Source: Candidatus Kuenenia stuttgartensis
GTDB taxonomy: Bacteria > Planctomycetota > Planctomycetia > Planctomycetales > Planctomycetaceae
Direction: 5' to 3'
Length of the DNA stretch: 64,000 nt
Assembly (NCBI GenBank): GCA_945906725.1
Contig: CAMDRI010000001.1
Span: 17,789-81,788, forward strand
The notes under the pieces were generated by a model. It did no database searches. It was not told the DNA's origin and worked only from the letters and a program-made list of their open reading frames with translations. Below, one piece after another: positions 1-8,764 of the stretch. Position 1 is the first letter of the stretch. Every line of letters starts with the position of its first letter. Made by a program: the position numbers and the translations under genes.

Positions 1-199
1 ACATTGTCGCCCAGCCATGCCGATCCAGGGTCCAATACATCGGGGCAAAAAAACGCCGTACAAAGCCGACATGCTGGATGAACGCGCGGAGAGTGGATAT
101 TCCTCTTGTTTCAGGGAGAGGTCCCCAGGCGGCGAACGAAATCATCCAGCCGAGGTCCGAAGACACCTCAATCCCAAACTTGAAACGAGGGAAGAGGTC

Positions 200-3100
200 A
201 TGACATTCCGGCTCGGACAATCGCTGCGATTCACTCTGCTCTTGGCCATCATCCTCGCTTCGACCGCAGATGGCGCGGAATATCCGGTGACATCGCCGCC
301 GCCGGACTTAAGAGTCGATCCGTTTCACAAGAAGTTCGTCAGCGCCAACGGCTATCCGATCGTCGCGTCGGGGACGGTCAACGACTACGCACTCAAGGAG
401 GCGGCGTACCTCGTCAACCTGATGTTGGCCAAGCGGCCGGACGTGCGCGATGCGATGATCAAGAGCGGCTCACGGCTGTGCATCCTCGCGCACAACGAGT
501 TCACAACCGAAGTGCCGGAGTTCGCGTGGCTGAAGCCAAAGGATTATTGGGACGCGCGGGCGCGCGGGACTGGCGGGTCGCAGAACGATCCGTATTGCTC
601 GTGTGGCGAGGAGAACTTGCTCGGCTACCCCGGCGATCCGTATTCGACCGAGAACATTTTGATTCACGAGTTCGCTCACAACATTCATCTGCGCGGCATG
701 GTCAACGTCGATTCGACGTTCGATCGTCGGTTGAAGGAATCCTACGATCGCGCGATGACCGCCGGCCTTTGGAAAGGCAAATACGCGGCGACCAATCATC
801 ACGAATACTTTGCCGAGGGAGTGCAGTCCTGGTTCGACAACAACCGCGAGAACGATCACGACCACAATCACGTTAACAATCGCGAAGAGTTGCTCGAATA
901 CGACCCCGGCCTGGCGGCGATGTGCCGTGAGGTCTTCGGCGAGACGAAACTCGCCTACACCAAGCCGACGACACGGCTGAAGGATCACCTCGCCGGCTAC
1001 GATCCGACCACTGCTCCGACATTCGTCTGGCCAGAACGGCTGAATGAGGCTCGCAAACAGATTCGCGAGAAGGCGATCAACCGCTCGAACGATGCGACGA
1101 GCGACGACAAAAAGCCGAACCCACTGCTGACGGTCGATCGGCTGTTTGAATCGAAAGACTTCGACGAGGAGGGGATCGGCACATTCGTTTGGAAGAAGAA
1201 GGGACCGGGGTACTTCACGTTGGACAAGCCGAAGAGCGGCACGCCCGGTCGCGAGTTGGTGTGGCACGACTCGGCCAGTGACGCGACGAAGGTCGTCGTA
1301 ACCGTCGAGATGCTGACGTCAACCACGACTCCGAAAGACGACAAGGGGAGCCGACCGGCGCTCAACGTCGAATCGTTCCAGTTCTCGGAAGACGAATCAA
1401 AGCTGCTGATCTTCACGAACAGCAAGCGTGTCTGGCGGCGAAACACGCGCGGCGACTATTGGGTGCTCGATATCGCGAAGAGCGAGCTGAAACAACTCGG
1501 CAGCAACGACAACGCCCGCGAAAAGCCCTCATCGATGATGTTCGCGAAGTTCTCGCCTGACGGTTCGCGCGTGGTGTTCGTGCGCGAGAACAATCTCTTC
1601 GTGCAGAACCTCGCCGACATGAGCATCATGCCACTGACGAAAGACGGTTCGGCGACGCTGATCAACGGGACGTCGGATTGGGTCTACGAAGAGGAACTTG
1701 ATCTGCGCGACGGTTATCGCTGGTCACCGGACGGGAAGTCGATCGCGTTCTGGCAAGTCGATGCGTCGATCGTCCGCGAGTTCTTCCTCATCAACAACAC
1801 GGATGACTCGTACTCAAAGCCGATCGGTATTCGGTATCCGAAGGTCGGCGAGCAGAACTCGTCCGTGCGAGTAGGCGTCGTCCCCGCGAGCGGCGGCGAG
1901 ACGAAGTGGCTCGACGTGCCTGGCAATCCGCGCGACCACTACCTCGCCCAGTTGGAGTGGACTCCCGACGGCCAGCAGCTCGCGCTGCAACAGTTCAATC
2001 GCTTACAGAACACGAACCGCGTGATGTTCGCCGATCCACAAACGGGAGCCATTCGCACGATCCTGACCGAGACCGATCCCGCGTGGCTCGAAAACGAGAA
2101 CCCGTTTCGCTGGGTGAAGCACGGCGAGCAGTTCGTCTGGATCAGCGAGCGCGACGGCTGGCGGCGACCGTACTTGGCGAGCGCTGCAGCCGATCCGCGA
2201 CGCATCGCTCAGGACCAGTTCGACATGATCGGCTTCGACGCGCTCGACGAGGCGACGAACTCGATTTATTTCTCTGCGTCACCCAACAACGCGACGCAGC
2301 GATACCTCTTCCGCGCGACGCTCGACGGCGAGAAGTCTGAGCGAGTGACTCCCGCCGACAAGCCCGGCTGGCACACCTACAATTTCTCGTCGGATGCGAA
2401 GTTCGCGGTCCACACGTTCTCGGCATTCATGCAGCGGCCGGTCAGCGAACTCGTCTCGCTGCCGGATCACAAGCACGTCCGCATGTTGGCCGCGAATGAA
2501 AAGCTGTGCGTGAAACTGGACGAGCTGAAGAAGCCGACGGCTGAATTCCTGCGGCTCAACATCGGCAACGGCGTCGAGCTGGATGCGTGGTGCTTGAAAC
2601 CTCCTGGCTTCGACGAGAAGGTCGACAAAAAATATCCGCTGCTGATCCACGTCTACGGCGAGCCTCACGGGCAGACGGTTCGCGACGCCTGGACCGGCAA
2701 GCGCGGGATGTGGCACTGGATGCTCGCTCAGCAAGGCTACGTCGTGGCGAGCGTGGACAATCGGGGTACGATGTCGCCGCGCGGCCGCGAGTTCCGCAAG
2801 GTCGTGCATCGCCAAGTCGGCATCCTGCATCCCGTCGAGCAAGCCGCCGCTACGCGCGAACTGCTCAAACGAATGCCGCAACTCGACCCAACTCGCGTCG
2901 GCATCTGGGGCTGGAGCGGCGGCGGTTCTTCCACGCTGCACGCCATGTTTCAGTTTCCTGATCTCTACCGGACAGGAATCTCGATCGCGCCGGTCCCCGA
3001 TCAAAAGCTCTACGACACGATCTACCAAGAGCGCTACATGGGCCTGCCTTCCGACAACGCCGACGGCTTCACGCGCGGCTCACCGATCACGCACGCCAAG

Positions 3101-3343
3101 AACCTGAAGGGCAATCTGCTGCTGATCCACGGAACCGGCGACGACAACTGTCACTACCAAGGAGTCGAACGGCTGATGAACGAGTTGATCGCTCACAACA
3201 AACCGTTCTCGCTGATGGCCTATCCGAACCGCAGCCATTCGATCTCCGAAGGCACCAACACAACCCGGCACCTCTTCAGCCTGATGACCGAGTACCTGCA
3301 TCAGAATCTGCCGCTGAAATCATCAACCATGACCACGAAATAG
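200..3343 (+). CDS. Secreted fusion: HExxH metallopeptidase-like domain + dipeptidyl-peptidase IV (S9)
   Basis: The ORF opens at 17, but the ATG at 200 follows AGGGAAGAGG and begins a signal peptide (MTFRLGQSLRFTLLLAIILAS), giving 1047 aa. Residues about 30-320 form a gluzincin-like region with HEFAH (156-160) and a downstream NHHEYFAEG whose Glu could be the third zinc ligand. It is followed by a DPP-IV-type beta-propeller and a C-terminal alpha/beta hydrolase with GWSGGG (nucleophile Ser about 906), HGTGDDNCH (Asp) and NRSHS (His). S9B enzymes are usually about 700 aa, so the extra length is the metallopeptidase domain. Both catalytic sets look intact. Expected role: extracytoplasmic peptide degradation. 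The S9 call is firm; activity of the metallo domain is inferred. Confidence 0.9.
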   Translation: MTFRLGQSLRFTLLLAIILASTADGAEYPVTSPPPDLRVDPFHKKFVSANGYPIVASGTVNDYALKEAAYLVNLMLAKRPDVRDAMIKSGSRLCILAHNEFTTEVPEFAWLKPKDYWDARARGTGGSQNDPYCSCGEENLLGYPGDPYSTENILIHEFAHNIHLRGMVNVDSTFDRRLKESYDRAMTAGLWKGKYAATNHHEYFAEGVQSWFDNNRENDHDHNHVNNREELLEYDPGLAAMCREVFGETKLAYTKPTTRLKDHLAGYDPTTAPTFVWPERLNEARKQIREKAINRSNDATSDDKKPNPLLTVDRLFESKDFDEEGIGTFVWKKKGPGYFTLDKPKSGTPGRELVWHDSASDATKVVVTVEMLTSTTTPKDDKGSRPALNVESFQFSEDESKLLIFTNSKRVWRRNTRGDYWVLDIAKSELKQLGSNDNAREKPSSMMFAKFSPDGSRVVFVRENNLFVQNLADMSIMPLTKDGSATLINGTSDWVYEEELDLRDGYRWSPDGKSIAFWQVDASIVREFFLINNTDDSYSKPIGIRYPKVGEQNSSVRVGVVPASGGETKWLDVPGNPRDHYLAQLEWTPDGQQLALQQFNRLQNTNRVMFADPQTGAIRTILTETDPAWLENENPFRWVKHGEQFVWISERDGWRRPYLASAAADPRRIAQDQFDMIGFDALDEATNSIYFSASPNNATQRYLFRATLDGEKSERVTPADKPGWHTYNFSSDAKFAVHTFSAFMQRPVSELVSLPDHKHVRMLAANEKLCVKLDELKKPTAEFLRLNIGNGVELDAWCLKPPGFDEKVDKKYPLLIHVYGEPHGQTVRDAWTGKRGMWHWMLAQQGYVVASVDNRGTMSPRGREFRKVVHRQVGILHPVEQAAATRELLKRMPQLDPTRVGIWGWSGGGSSTLHAMFQFPDLYRTGISIAPVPDQKLYDTIYQERYMGLPSDNADGFTRGSPITHAKNLKGNLLLIHGTGDDNCHYQGVERLMNELIAHNKPFSLMAYPNRSHSISEGTNTTRHLFSLMTEYLHQNLPLKSSTMTTK

Positions 3344-3409
3344 CACCATGCGCAAGCGAGTGATGAACCGCGGATTCGCGAACCACCGGACACTCGCTTG
3401 TGCGTCGTG

Positions 3410-4300
3410 CTAGTCAACGGGCCGCGTCGGCCAGAGGTAATCGAGCAACTCGACAGCGTGCCGGTAATCTGGCACGACGACATCCGCTCCGACGCCGATC
3501 AGGCGATCCCGTTTCCAGGGATCGGGCCGACCACTCTTGTCCTTCTCGTCACTGGCGACGGCGATCGCGGTGCCGCCGGCGGTTTTGATGTTGTCGACCT
3601 CGACGTAGCCGTCTCCGAAGCCGAGTAGCCGTGAGCCAGCCGCATTGTTCTCTCGCAAGATGCGTTCGATGACCATCTGCTTCGAGAAGTTTTGGAAGTC
3701 ATCGCGTGCGCCGTAAATGTGCCGGCCAAAAAACGGAGTCAGTCCAAGGAGGTCACACTCTTCGCGGACGTAAACCTCGTCGGTTCCGCTGGCGAGGTAC
3801 AGCGCGACACCACGCATTTGCAGCTCGCGCAGCAAATCGACGGAACCGGGGACGAGACATTCCTCGGCAGCGATTCGACCAGTGCGGAGTCCCTCGCGGC
3901 GATGATTGATTCGCACAAGCAGCCGATCGTGGTAGCGTTGTTTGTAAACTAGCGGGTCTTCGGGCGAGCCGCCTCGTTCCCGTACTTCCTCGGCCAAACG
4001 CATCATTTGATAGATCGTCTGCTTGCCGTTGAGCTGCATGATGAAGTCGAGTGAGAGTTTCGCCAGCTCGTCCTCCGATTCGGACGTGCCGGTTGCGCGG
4101 AGCACCTCGACCATCAGCGGCACCATGACCTCAGGCCAGCCCTCACGGACGAGACTCAGCGTTCCGTCGAAATCGAAGACGGCATGGCAAGGGGGTTCGA
4201 TAAGCGTCACTTCGCGGATGATCTCGATGGCAGTGGTGGCCAGGAACCGCGTCGGACCGATTTCTGTGACGCGGCGTTGGTAGTCAGTTTCGTGAGACAT
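3410..4300 (-). CDS. HAD-family hydrolase (phosphatase-like)
   Basis: Predicted soluble HAD phosphohydrolase. Motif I DFDGTLS lies near residue 43, a motif II Ser/Thr in YLASGTDEVYV, and motifs III/IV in GFGDGYVEVDNIKTAGG, with an alpha-helical cap between motifs I and II, as in phosphoserine-phosphatase/phosphoglycolate-phosphatase relatives. The ORF track starts at an upstream GTG (4324); the ATG at 4300 (MSHETDYQ) is preferred but neither start has a strong ribosome site. It is convergent with the upstream S9 peptidase and divergent from the next gene. Substrate unknown. Confidence 0.8.
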   Translation of the reverse strand: MSHETDYQRRVTEIGPTRFLATTAIEIIREVTLIEPPCHAVFDFDGTLSLVREGWPEVMVPLMVEVLRATGTSESEDELAKLSLDFIMQLNGKQTIYQMMRLAEEVRERGGSPEDPLVYKQRYHDRLLVRINHRREGLRTGRIAAEECLVPGSVDLLRELQMRGVALYLASGTDEVYVREECDLLGLTPFFGRHIYGARDDFQNFSKQMVIERILRENNAAGSRLLGFGDGYVEVDNIKTAGGTAIAVASDEKDKSGRPDPWKRDRLIGVGADVVVPDYRHAVELLDYLWPTRPVD

Positions 4301-4480
4301 GTCTGGAGAATAACGGCCAGTCACCCAAGATTTCGACCGATTCGCCGAATCAGCCTGACCGTCGCTCGATGGCGAACGGCCCAGAAAATAGGTTCAATAC
4401 GAATTGCTCATGGTCGATGGCCTCGATTGCTTGTCGCGGTGGAGTCTGTGCGGCCAAATCTTTCTGTGAGGATGCACGTC

Positions 4481-5416
4481 ATGTTGTCGCACATCGTTCG
4501 AGGTTTTCGGTTGGGAAGTGTCTTGTCGTTGTCGCTGCTGGCAGCCGGATTCGCTTCACCCGCCCAGGCTCAGGTGAAGTTGGAGCACAAGTTTTCGGAC
4601 GGACGCAAGACCGTCACTCACACGATGATGAAGGTCAAGCAAACGCTGACCCTCGCCGGCATGGCTCAGGAAACGGAATCCGAACGATTCGCGATTTCCA
4701 CAGATCAAGCGGGCAAACGCGACGCGGATGGCAAAATTCGGATCGAGAAAAAGACCGACAAGCTGTCGGTGAATCTCAAGATCGCTGGGATGGAAGTGAC
4801 TTTCGATTCGGATGACCCCAGCAAGAAGGCGGCCAGTCCGATGCTCGAGCCGATCTGGAACATGATGCGAACCGCGATCAAGTTGAAGCCAGTTCTCGTC
4901 CGCGATAAGTCCGGAAAGGTGGTCGCGGTGGAAGGACTCGAGAATGCGGCCGACGGTGCCCCGGAAGAATTCCGCGGAGACTTCGAGCCGGAGAAAATTA
5001 AGAAGACCGCAAATCAAGATTTCGAGACTCTGCCCAGCGAAGCGATCAAGCCGGGCGCCACCTGGGCGAAGGAATCTGATATGCCGCTCGGCGGCGGTCA
5101 GACTATGACGTTTACGACCGACTACAAATACATCGGTGAAGTCCAAGAGGGGGGCAAGAAGCTGGACAAGATCGAAGCCAAGGTGACCGCCGTCTCGCTG
5201 ACGATTGCCAATAATCCCATGGTGAAACTCACCAAGTGCGAGTTGAAGCCGACCGAATCCACCGAGACGTTGCTGTTCGATCGCGAGGCGGGTGAGCAGT
5301 ATTCGTCGAAGAGCAAAACGCGAATTCAAGGAGTCGTCGATCTCGAGATCAACGGCATGGCGTTTCCCGGAAAGTTGGACCTGACGATCGAGATCGAAGC
5401 AGTACGACAACCTTAA
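4481..5416 (+). CDS. Secreted hypothetical protein (DUF6263-like)
   Basis: The ORF is open from 4184, but the upstream part is antisense to the HAD gene. ATG 4481 sits 9 nt after AGGA and starts a clear signal peptide (MLSHIVRGFRLGSVLSLSLLAAGFASPAQAQ), leaving 311 aa. The mature part is beta-rich, charged and free of cysteine, with alternating-strand segments (YKYIGEVQEGGKKLDKIEAK, TGTK-type turns). The pattern recalls the DUF6263 family of extracytoplasmic planctomycete/bacteroidete proteins, but no catalytic motif is visible. Followed by a good terminator, so probably monocistronic. Confidence 0.7.
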   Translation: MLSHIVRGFRLGSVLSLSLLAAGFASPAQAQVKLEHKFSDGRKTVTHTMMKVKQTLTLAGMAQETESERFAISTDQAGKRDADGKIRIEKKTDKLSVNLKIAGMEVTFDSDDPSKKAASPMLEPIWNMMRTAIKLKPVLVRDKSGKVVAVEGLENAADGAPEEFRGDFEPEKIKKTANQDFETLPSEAIKPGATWAKESDMPLGGGQTMTFTTDYKYIGEVQEGGKKLDKIEAKVTAVSLTIANNPMVKLTKCELKPTESTETLLFDREAGEQYSSKSKTRIQGVVDLEINGMAFPGKLDLTIEIEAVRQP

Positions 5417-5444
5417 ACCCGGACGGATGGTTACACCCCCTCGA

Positions 5445-5476
5445 GAAGAGCGGCCACTGGGCCGCTTTTCGCTTTT
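5445..5476 (+). terminator. Rho-independent terminator
   Basis: GAAGAGCGGCC-ACTG-GGCCGCTTTTC forms an 11-bp stem with one G.T pair and a 4-nt loop, followed by GCTTTT. It lies 28 nt after the DUF6263-like stop. It also argues against the long start of the following SixA ORF, whose first 21 codons would be this hairpin. Confidence 0.8.
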
Positions 5477-5489
5477 GAAAAAGGCCGCG

Positions 5490-5954
5490 ATGCGACTCTT
5501 GCTGATTCGACATGCCCGCGCCGTTTCCAATCACAATCTTCCGGATGCAGAACGTCCGCTGACCAAGGAAGGCCGATGCGAATTTGAACGAGTGGCTCAG
5601 GACGTGATCGGCATGGGGGCAACTCCCGAATGCATCTTTCATAGCCCGGCACGCCGCACGACCGAGACCGCGAGCATCCTGGCTGCGGCATCCCGACTTC
5701 CGGCTCACGCACTGAACATGGCAACGTGGCTGGCTCTGGGCAATTGTTGCCAGGACGTTTTGCCAATGCTCGCTCAGCTCTCGGTCGATGTGACCGCACT
5801 CGTTGGGCACGAGCCGATCATGAGTTCGCTGACGGCGATGTTGATGGGCGGCGGGCGAGTGTCATTCTCGCCGGGAACCAGTGCGTGTCTGGAGTTCGAC
5901 AAAGCCATCGAAGTCGGACAGGGCCGGCTGCTGTGGATGCTGGAACCGCGATGA
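5490..5954 (+). CDS. sixA: Phosphohistidine phosphatase SixA
   Basis: 154-aa histidine-phosphatase-superfamily protein. MRLLLIRHARA carries the RH(G/A) phosphate pocket with the nucleophilic His at residue 8; the second His lies in ALVGHEPIMSSL. Length matches SixA (about 160 aa), which dephosphorylates phosphohistidine on HPt domains. The start is set at 5490 because the upstream codons overlap a terminator hairpin. It ends 10 nt from the convergent XdhC-like gene. SixA-like enzymes with other substrates cannot be excluded. Confidence 0.85.
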   Translation: MRLLLIRHARAVSNHNLPDAERPLTKEGRCEFERVAQDVIGMGATPECIFHSPARRTTETASILAAASRLPAHALNMATWLALGNCCQDVLPMLAQLSVDVTALVGHEPIMSSLTAMLMGGGRVSFSPGTSACLEFDKAIEVGQGRLLWMLEPR

Positions 5955-5964
5955 GCATGGACAG

Positions 5965-7068
5965 CTACGTTGGGGATGCCGCCAGCGACTCCAACAAGCT
6001 GGGCCGGCGATAGTGTTTGGGAATCTCGCCGAGATTTCGGTGAGCGATCAACTCCGCCACGATGCTGACAGCGATCTCCGGCACGGTTTGCGAACCGATG
6101 TCGAGGCCCAGCGGGGCATACACGCGAGCCAGGGCTTCGCGCGAGATGCCATCTCGCAGCAAGTCCTCGAAGATCATTTTGATCTTCCGCTGACTTCCGA
6201 TCAGGCCAACGTAGCGAGCCGGTGTTTCGGCGAGATGATACAAAGCCTCTTCGTCGTGCTGATGACCGCGAGTCACGATCAGGCAGTAGGTGTTGTGGTC
6301 GATGTCGAGCCCGCTGAGCGACGCATCGATCTCGCCAACGATCAGCCGCTTGGCCTGCGGGAATCGCTCGGCGTTGCAGTATTGCTCGCGATCATCGACG
6401 GCCCAGACGTCAAAGTCGCAGGCGGCCGCGAGTTCGCCGACTTTCTGGCCGACGTGTCCGGCTCCGACTATGACCAATCGGCAGCGACGCAGATGTGGCA
6501 AGAACGAAACACCCTCCACGACGTACGGCCGAGGCCGCTGCGACAACGGTCGCAGTTGCTGTCCAATCGAATTTGGTAGCGACTTCGTCGTGCCGTCCTG
6601 ACTGGCGGTCGCGATCACTTCGCCAGAATCGTTGAGCAGAAAACGATCGGCAGCTTGTCCGTCCGCCTTCTCCGGGTCGAGGATCACGGCCTCGGTGCAA
6701 CCTTGGTCGGTCGCGAGTTGTTCCAGCAGTCGGCGGTAGTAGCCGAACTCCGCTTCGCCGCGCACGGGATCGACCAGCATTTTCATCCGGCCGCCGCAGA
6801 TCAGACCGTCGTCCCAGCCGTAATCACTGTCGAGGTTGAATGTCAGCAACTCTGTCTGACCCGCATCGAGCAATCTCAACGCCCGCCGTTTGACCTCTGC
6901 CTCGACGCAGCCGCCGCCAAGCGTGCCGACTTGCGAGCCGTCCGGGAAGACGAGCATCGTCGCACCCGCCTTTTGCGGGGTGGACCCGCGAGTCTCGACG
7001 AGCGCGGTGTACGCGACCGGCTGATGACGTGAAACCGCTTCGCTCAGTTGTTGAAGAACGTGTTGCAT
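5965..7068 (-). CDS. XdhC/CoxI family protein
   Basis: 367 aa. The N-terminal XdhC_CoxI domain has VETRGSTPQKAGATMLV and GTLGGGCVEAEV; the C-terminal half is a Rossmann domain beginning RLVIVGAGHVGQKVGELAA. XdhC proteins bind molybdenum cofactor and insert a sulfurated form into xanthine-dehydrogenase-type enzymes. No xdhA/xdhB or molybdopterin gene is present in the window, so its client enzyme must be elsewhere. ATG start at 7068; convergent with sixA. Confidence 0.88.
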   Translation of the reverse strand: MQHVLQQLSEAVSRHQPVAYTALVETRGSTPQKAGATMLVFPDGSQVGTLGGGCVEAEVKRRALRLLDAGQTELLTFNLDSDYGWDDGLICGGRMKMLVDPVRGEAEFGYYRRLLEQLATDQGCTEAVILDPEKADGQAADRFLLNDSGEVIATASQDGTTKSLPNSIGQQLRPLSQRPRPYVVEGVSFLPHLRRCRLVIVGAGHVGQKVGELAAACDFDVWAVDDREQYCNAERFPQAKRLIVGEIDASLSGLDIDHNTYCLIVTRGHQHDEEALYHLAETPARYVGLIGSQRKIKMIFEDLLRDGISREALARVYAPLGLDIGSQTVPEIAVSIVAELIAHRNLGEIPKHYRRPSLLESLAASPT

Positions 7069-7133
7069 GACGAATCGGAAGCTCCAGGAAAATGACGTCG
7101 CTTCGGAACGAGGCGATCGGGTGACATTCCAAA

Positions 7134-7177
7134 CAAAAAGGCCTTCTCACGCGAGCGAGAAGACCCTTTTGTTTTTT
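7134..7177. terminator. Bidirectional Rho-independent terminator
   Basis: AAAAAGGCCTTCTC-ACGCGAGC-GAGAAGACCCTTTTG forms a long stem flanked by A-runs and T-runs on both strands. On the minus strand it lies 19 nt past the 71-aa ORF and should end its transcript; on the plus strand it is followed by TTTTTT. Confidence 0.85.
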
Positions 7178-7195
7178 GCGGTGGCGAAACCGTGG

Positions 7196-7411
7196 TCAAC
7201 GTTTCGCAGTGGAATTCAGAGTTTCGAGTTCCGAATTGAGCGGCAAATCGGACGCGAGGAGCGGATGACACTCGAGGTCCGTCAGGTCGAATTCGCCGCC
7301 AAGTTCGTCCACGTCGAACTCCTGGCCCAGCGAGACCAACCCCAAATCAGCAATTGGTACCGGTGTGCGATCCATCGCAGTTAACTCCTCGGAAGAAAAG
7401 ATGACAGACAT
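7196..7411 (-). CDS. Small acidic protein, unknown
   Basis: The ORF track begins at 7486, but the ATG at 7411 lies 8 nt after GTTGAGG and gives 71 aa (MSVIFSSEELTAMDRTPVP...). It is strongly acidic (FDVDELGGEFDLTDLE), with one Cys and no signal peptide or membrane segment. A good ribosome site and a strong terminator immediately downstream support a real short transcription unit. No family recognised; it could be a regulator, a small partner protein or a peptide precursor. Confidence 0.6.
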   Translation of the reverse strand: MSVIFSSEELTAMDRTPVPIADLGLVSLGQEFDVDELGGEFDLTDLECHPLLASDLPLNSELETLNSTAKR

Positions 7412-7572
7412 TTTGAAAACCTCAACAAGAGTCAAAAAAGAAAACGGACAAAACGAAAACGAACTGACTGCGACGATACCGGTCAAAGGTTAAGCAAAAA
7501 TGAAGCTCGGCCTCCGAACGAAGGAATAGAAGCAAAAAGAGCACGAAGGCCGAGTGACAAATCGCGGGAATG

Positions 7573-8751
7573 TCACCGGCCGGCCAGCAATTCGCGGGTG
7601 GCGGACAGTTCGCGGGCCAGGCCAGTGACCAAATCAGGCTTGTCGCCGCCGGGGAGGACGTTCCAGGTGTAAGTCTCGACCTCCAAATGCGGGGCGTAGG
7701 CCAACTTTGTGACCGCGTCCATCGCTTTTTTCAGGTCAGCGCGAGTTGTTTCGAGCGGCCCGATCCGCTCGGCATCGACTGGAACGTGAAAATGAATCCG
7801 CCAACAGTCGGCCAACGCGAAGTCCACCGGCGGAGTGCGAGCCAACTCGGTGGTCAAGTCGAGTATTCGCCGCACGTCACCAGACGGTGATCGAGCGAAC
7901 GTCTGGTGCAAATATCGCGGCTCAACGAAGTGAGCCAGTGCCTCGCGCGCGTCGGCGTTCGTTCCTGGGTTCGTCACTTGCAGAGCACAAGTGATGTGAA
8001 CCTTGTTGATGCGAATTTCCTCGCGAGCCAGCGATGCAATCGATTCTGCGACGTCTTCGAACTCCACTGACTGATGGCAGACGTCGTAGCAGACACCCAG
8101 ATGCCGTTCGACCGCTTCGAGTGCGTGTTCGCTCGCCGCGCGATCACGCAGCCGACGGAAGAAAGAAATCGTTTCGGCCGTCGTTTCGAGCACACAACAC
8201 GGCTCCGGTTCGATCGCCAGTCGAATCGTCTGACCGGATTCGGACTTCAACCGGGCCAACCGCTGCGCGAAGTCGATCAAGTTGCGAATGCAGTTCGCCT
8301 CGAAGTCCGGAGTTGTCGCTAGCGTCTTGAATCCCAGCGGCACCGTCGAGAGGCTGCCATCTGGTTCGGCCGGGAGCGTCGCGCGAATCAATTCGGCCAA
8401 CACGCAAGCACAATCCCACGAGTACTCCAACCGGCTGAGCTGCGTCCAATCGGGCAGGTAGACGTTTTCTTTGACTCGCTCGCTGTGAAAGTCGCCAAAC
8501 GGAAAGGCGTTGAGCGTGTAGGTACACAGTCCCAATTTTTCCAGACGTGCCGCGAAGCGTCTCGCTCCGTCCGCCTCGGCCAACAATTCGCGGATCACCG
8601 GCTGGGCCAGCCACAATCCAGCGGCCAACGGAGAGCCGAATCGCTGTCCGGCCGGGACCGTGAACTCGGTCAGTCCACGCTCGACCTGAGCCGCCGTCAG
8701 GCCCGGATGCACGTTGGTGCAATAACTCAGAGGCAACGAACTCAGCGACAT
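7573..8751 (-). CDS. eboE: EboE-like TIM-barrel protein (metabolite traffic protein EboE)
   Basis: 392 aa, sugar-phosphate-isomerase-like TIM barrel. The opening PLSYCTNVHPG, the LNAFPFGDFH segment and YDVCHQSVEF match the EboE family as I know it. In characterised ebo clusters the Ebo proteins act in transport of metabolites towards the periplasm. None of the other ebo genes is in this window. Start ATG 8751 with GAGAGGAC upstream. It lies 13 nt behind the ABC permease and is probably cotranscribed with it and leuD. An inverted repeat with a long loop (7506-7554) follows. Confidence 0.75.
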   Translation of the reverse strand: MSLSSLPLSYCTNVHPGLTAAQVERGLTEFTVPAGQRFGSPLAAGLWLAQPVIRELLAEADGARRFAARLEKLGLCTYTLNAFPFGDFHSERVKENVYLPDWTQLSRLEYSWDCACVLAELIRATLPAEPDGSLSTVPLGFKTLATTPDFEANCIRNLIDFAQRLARLKSESGQTIRLAIEPEPCCVLETTAETISFFRRLRDRAASEHALEAVERHLGVCYDVCHQSVEFEDVAESIASLAREEIRINKVHITCALQVTNPGTNADAREALAHFVEPRYLHQTFARSPSGDVRRILDLTTELARTPPVDFALADCWRIHFHVPVDAERIGPLETTRADLKKAMDAVTKLAYAPHLEVETYTWNVLPGGDKPDLVTGLARELSATRELLAGR

Positions 8752-8764
8752 GATGTCCTCTCGA

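Noticed and set aside
4556-5530. Long minus-strand ORF (324 aa) opposite the DUF6263-like gene
   Set aside because: Antisense shadow of a gene with signal peptide and ribosome site; no family pattern in the translation.
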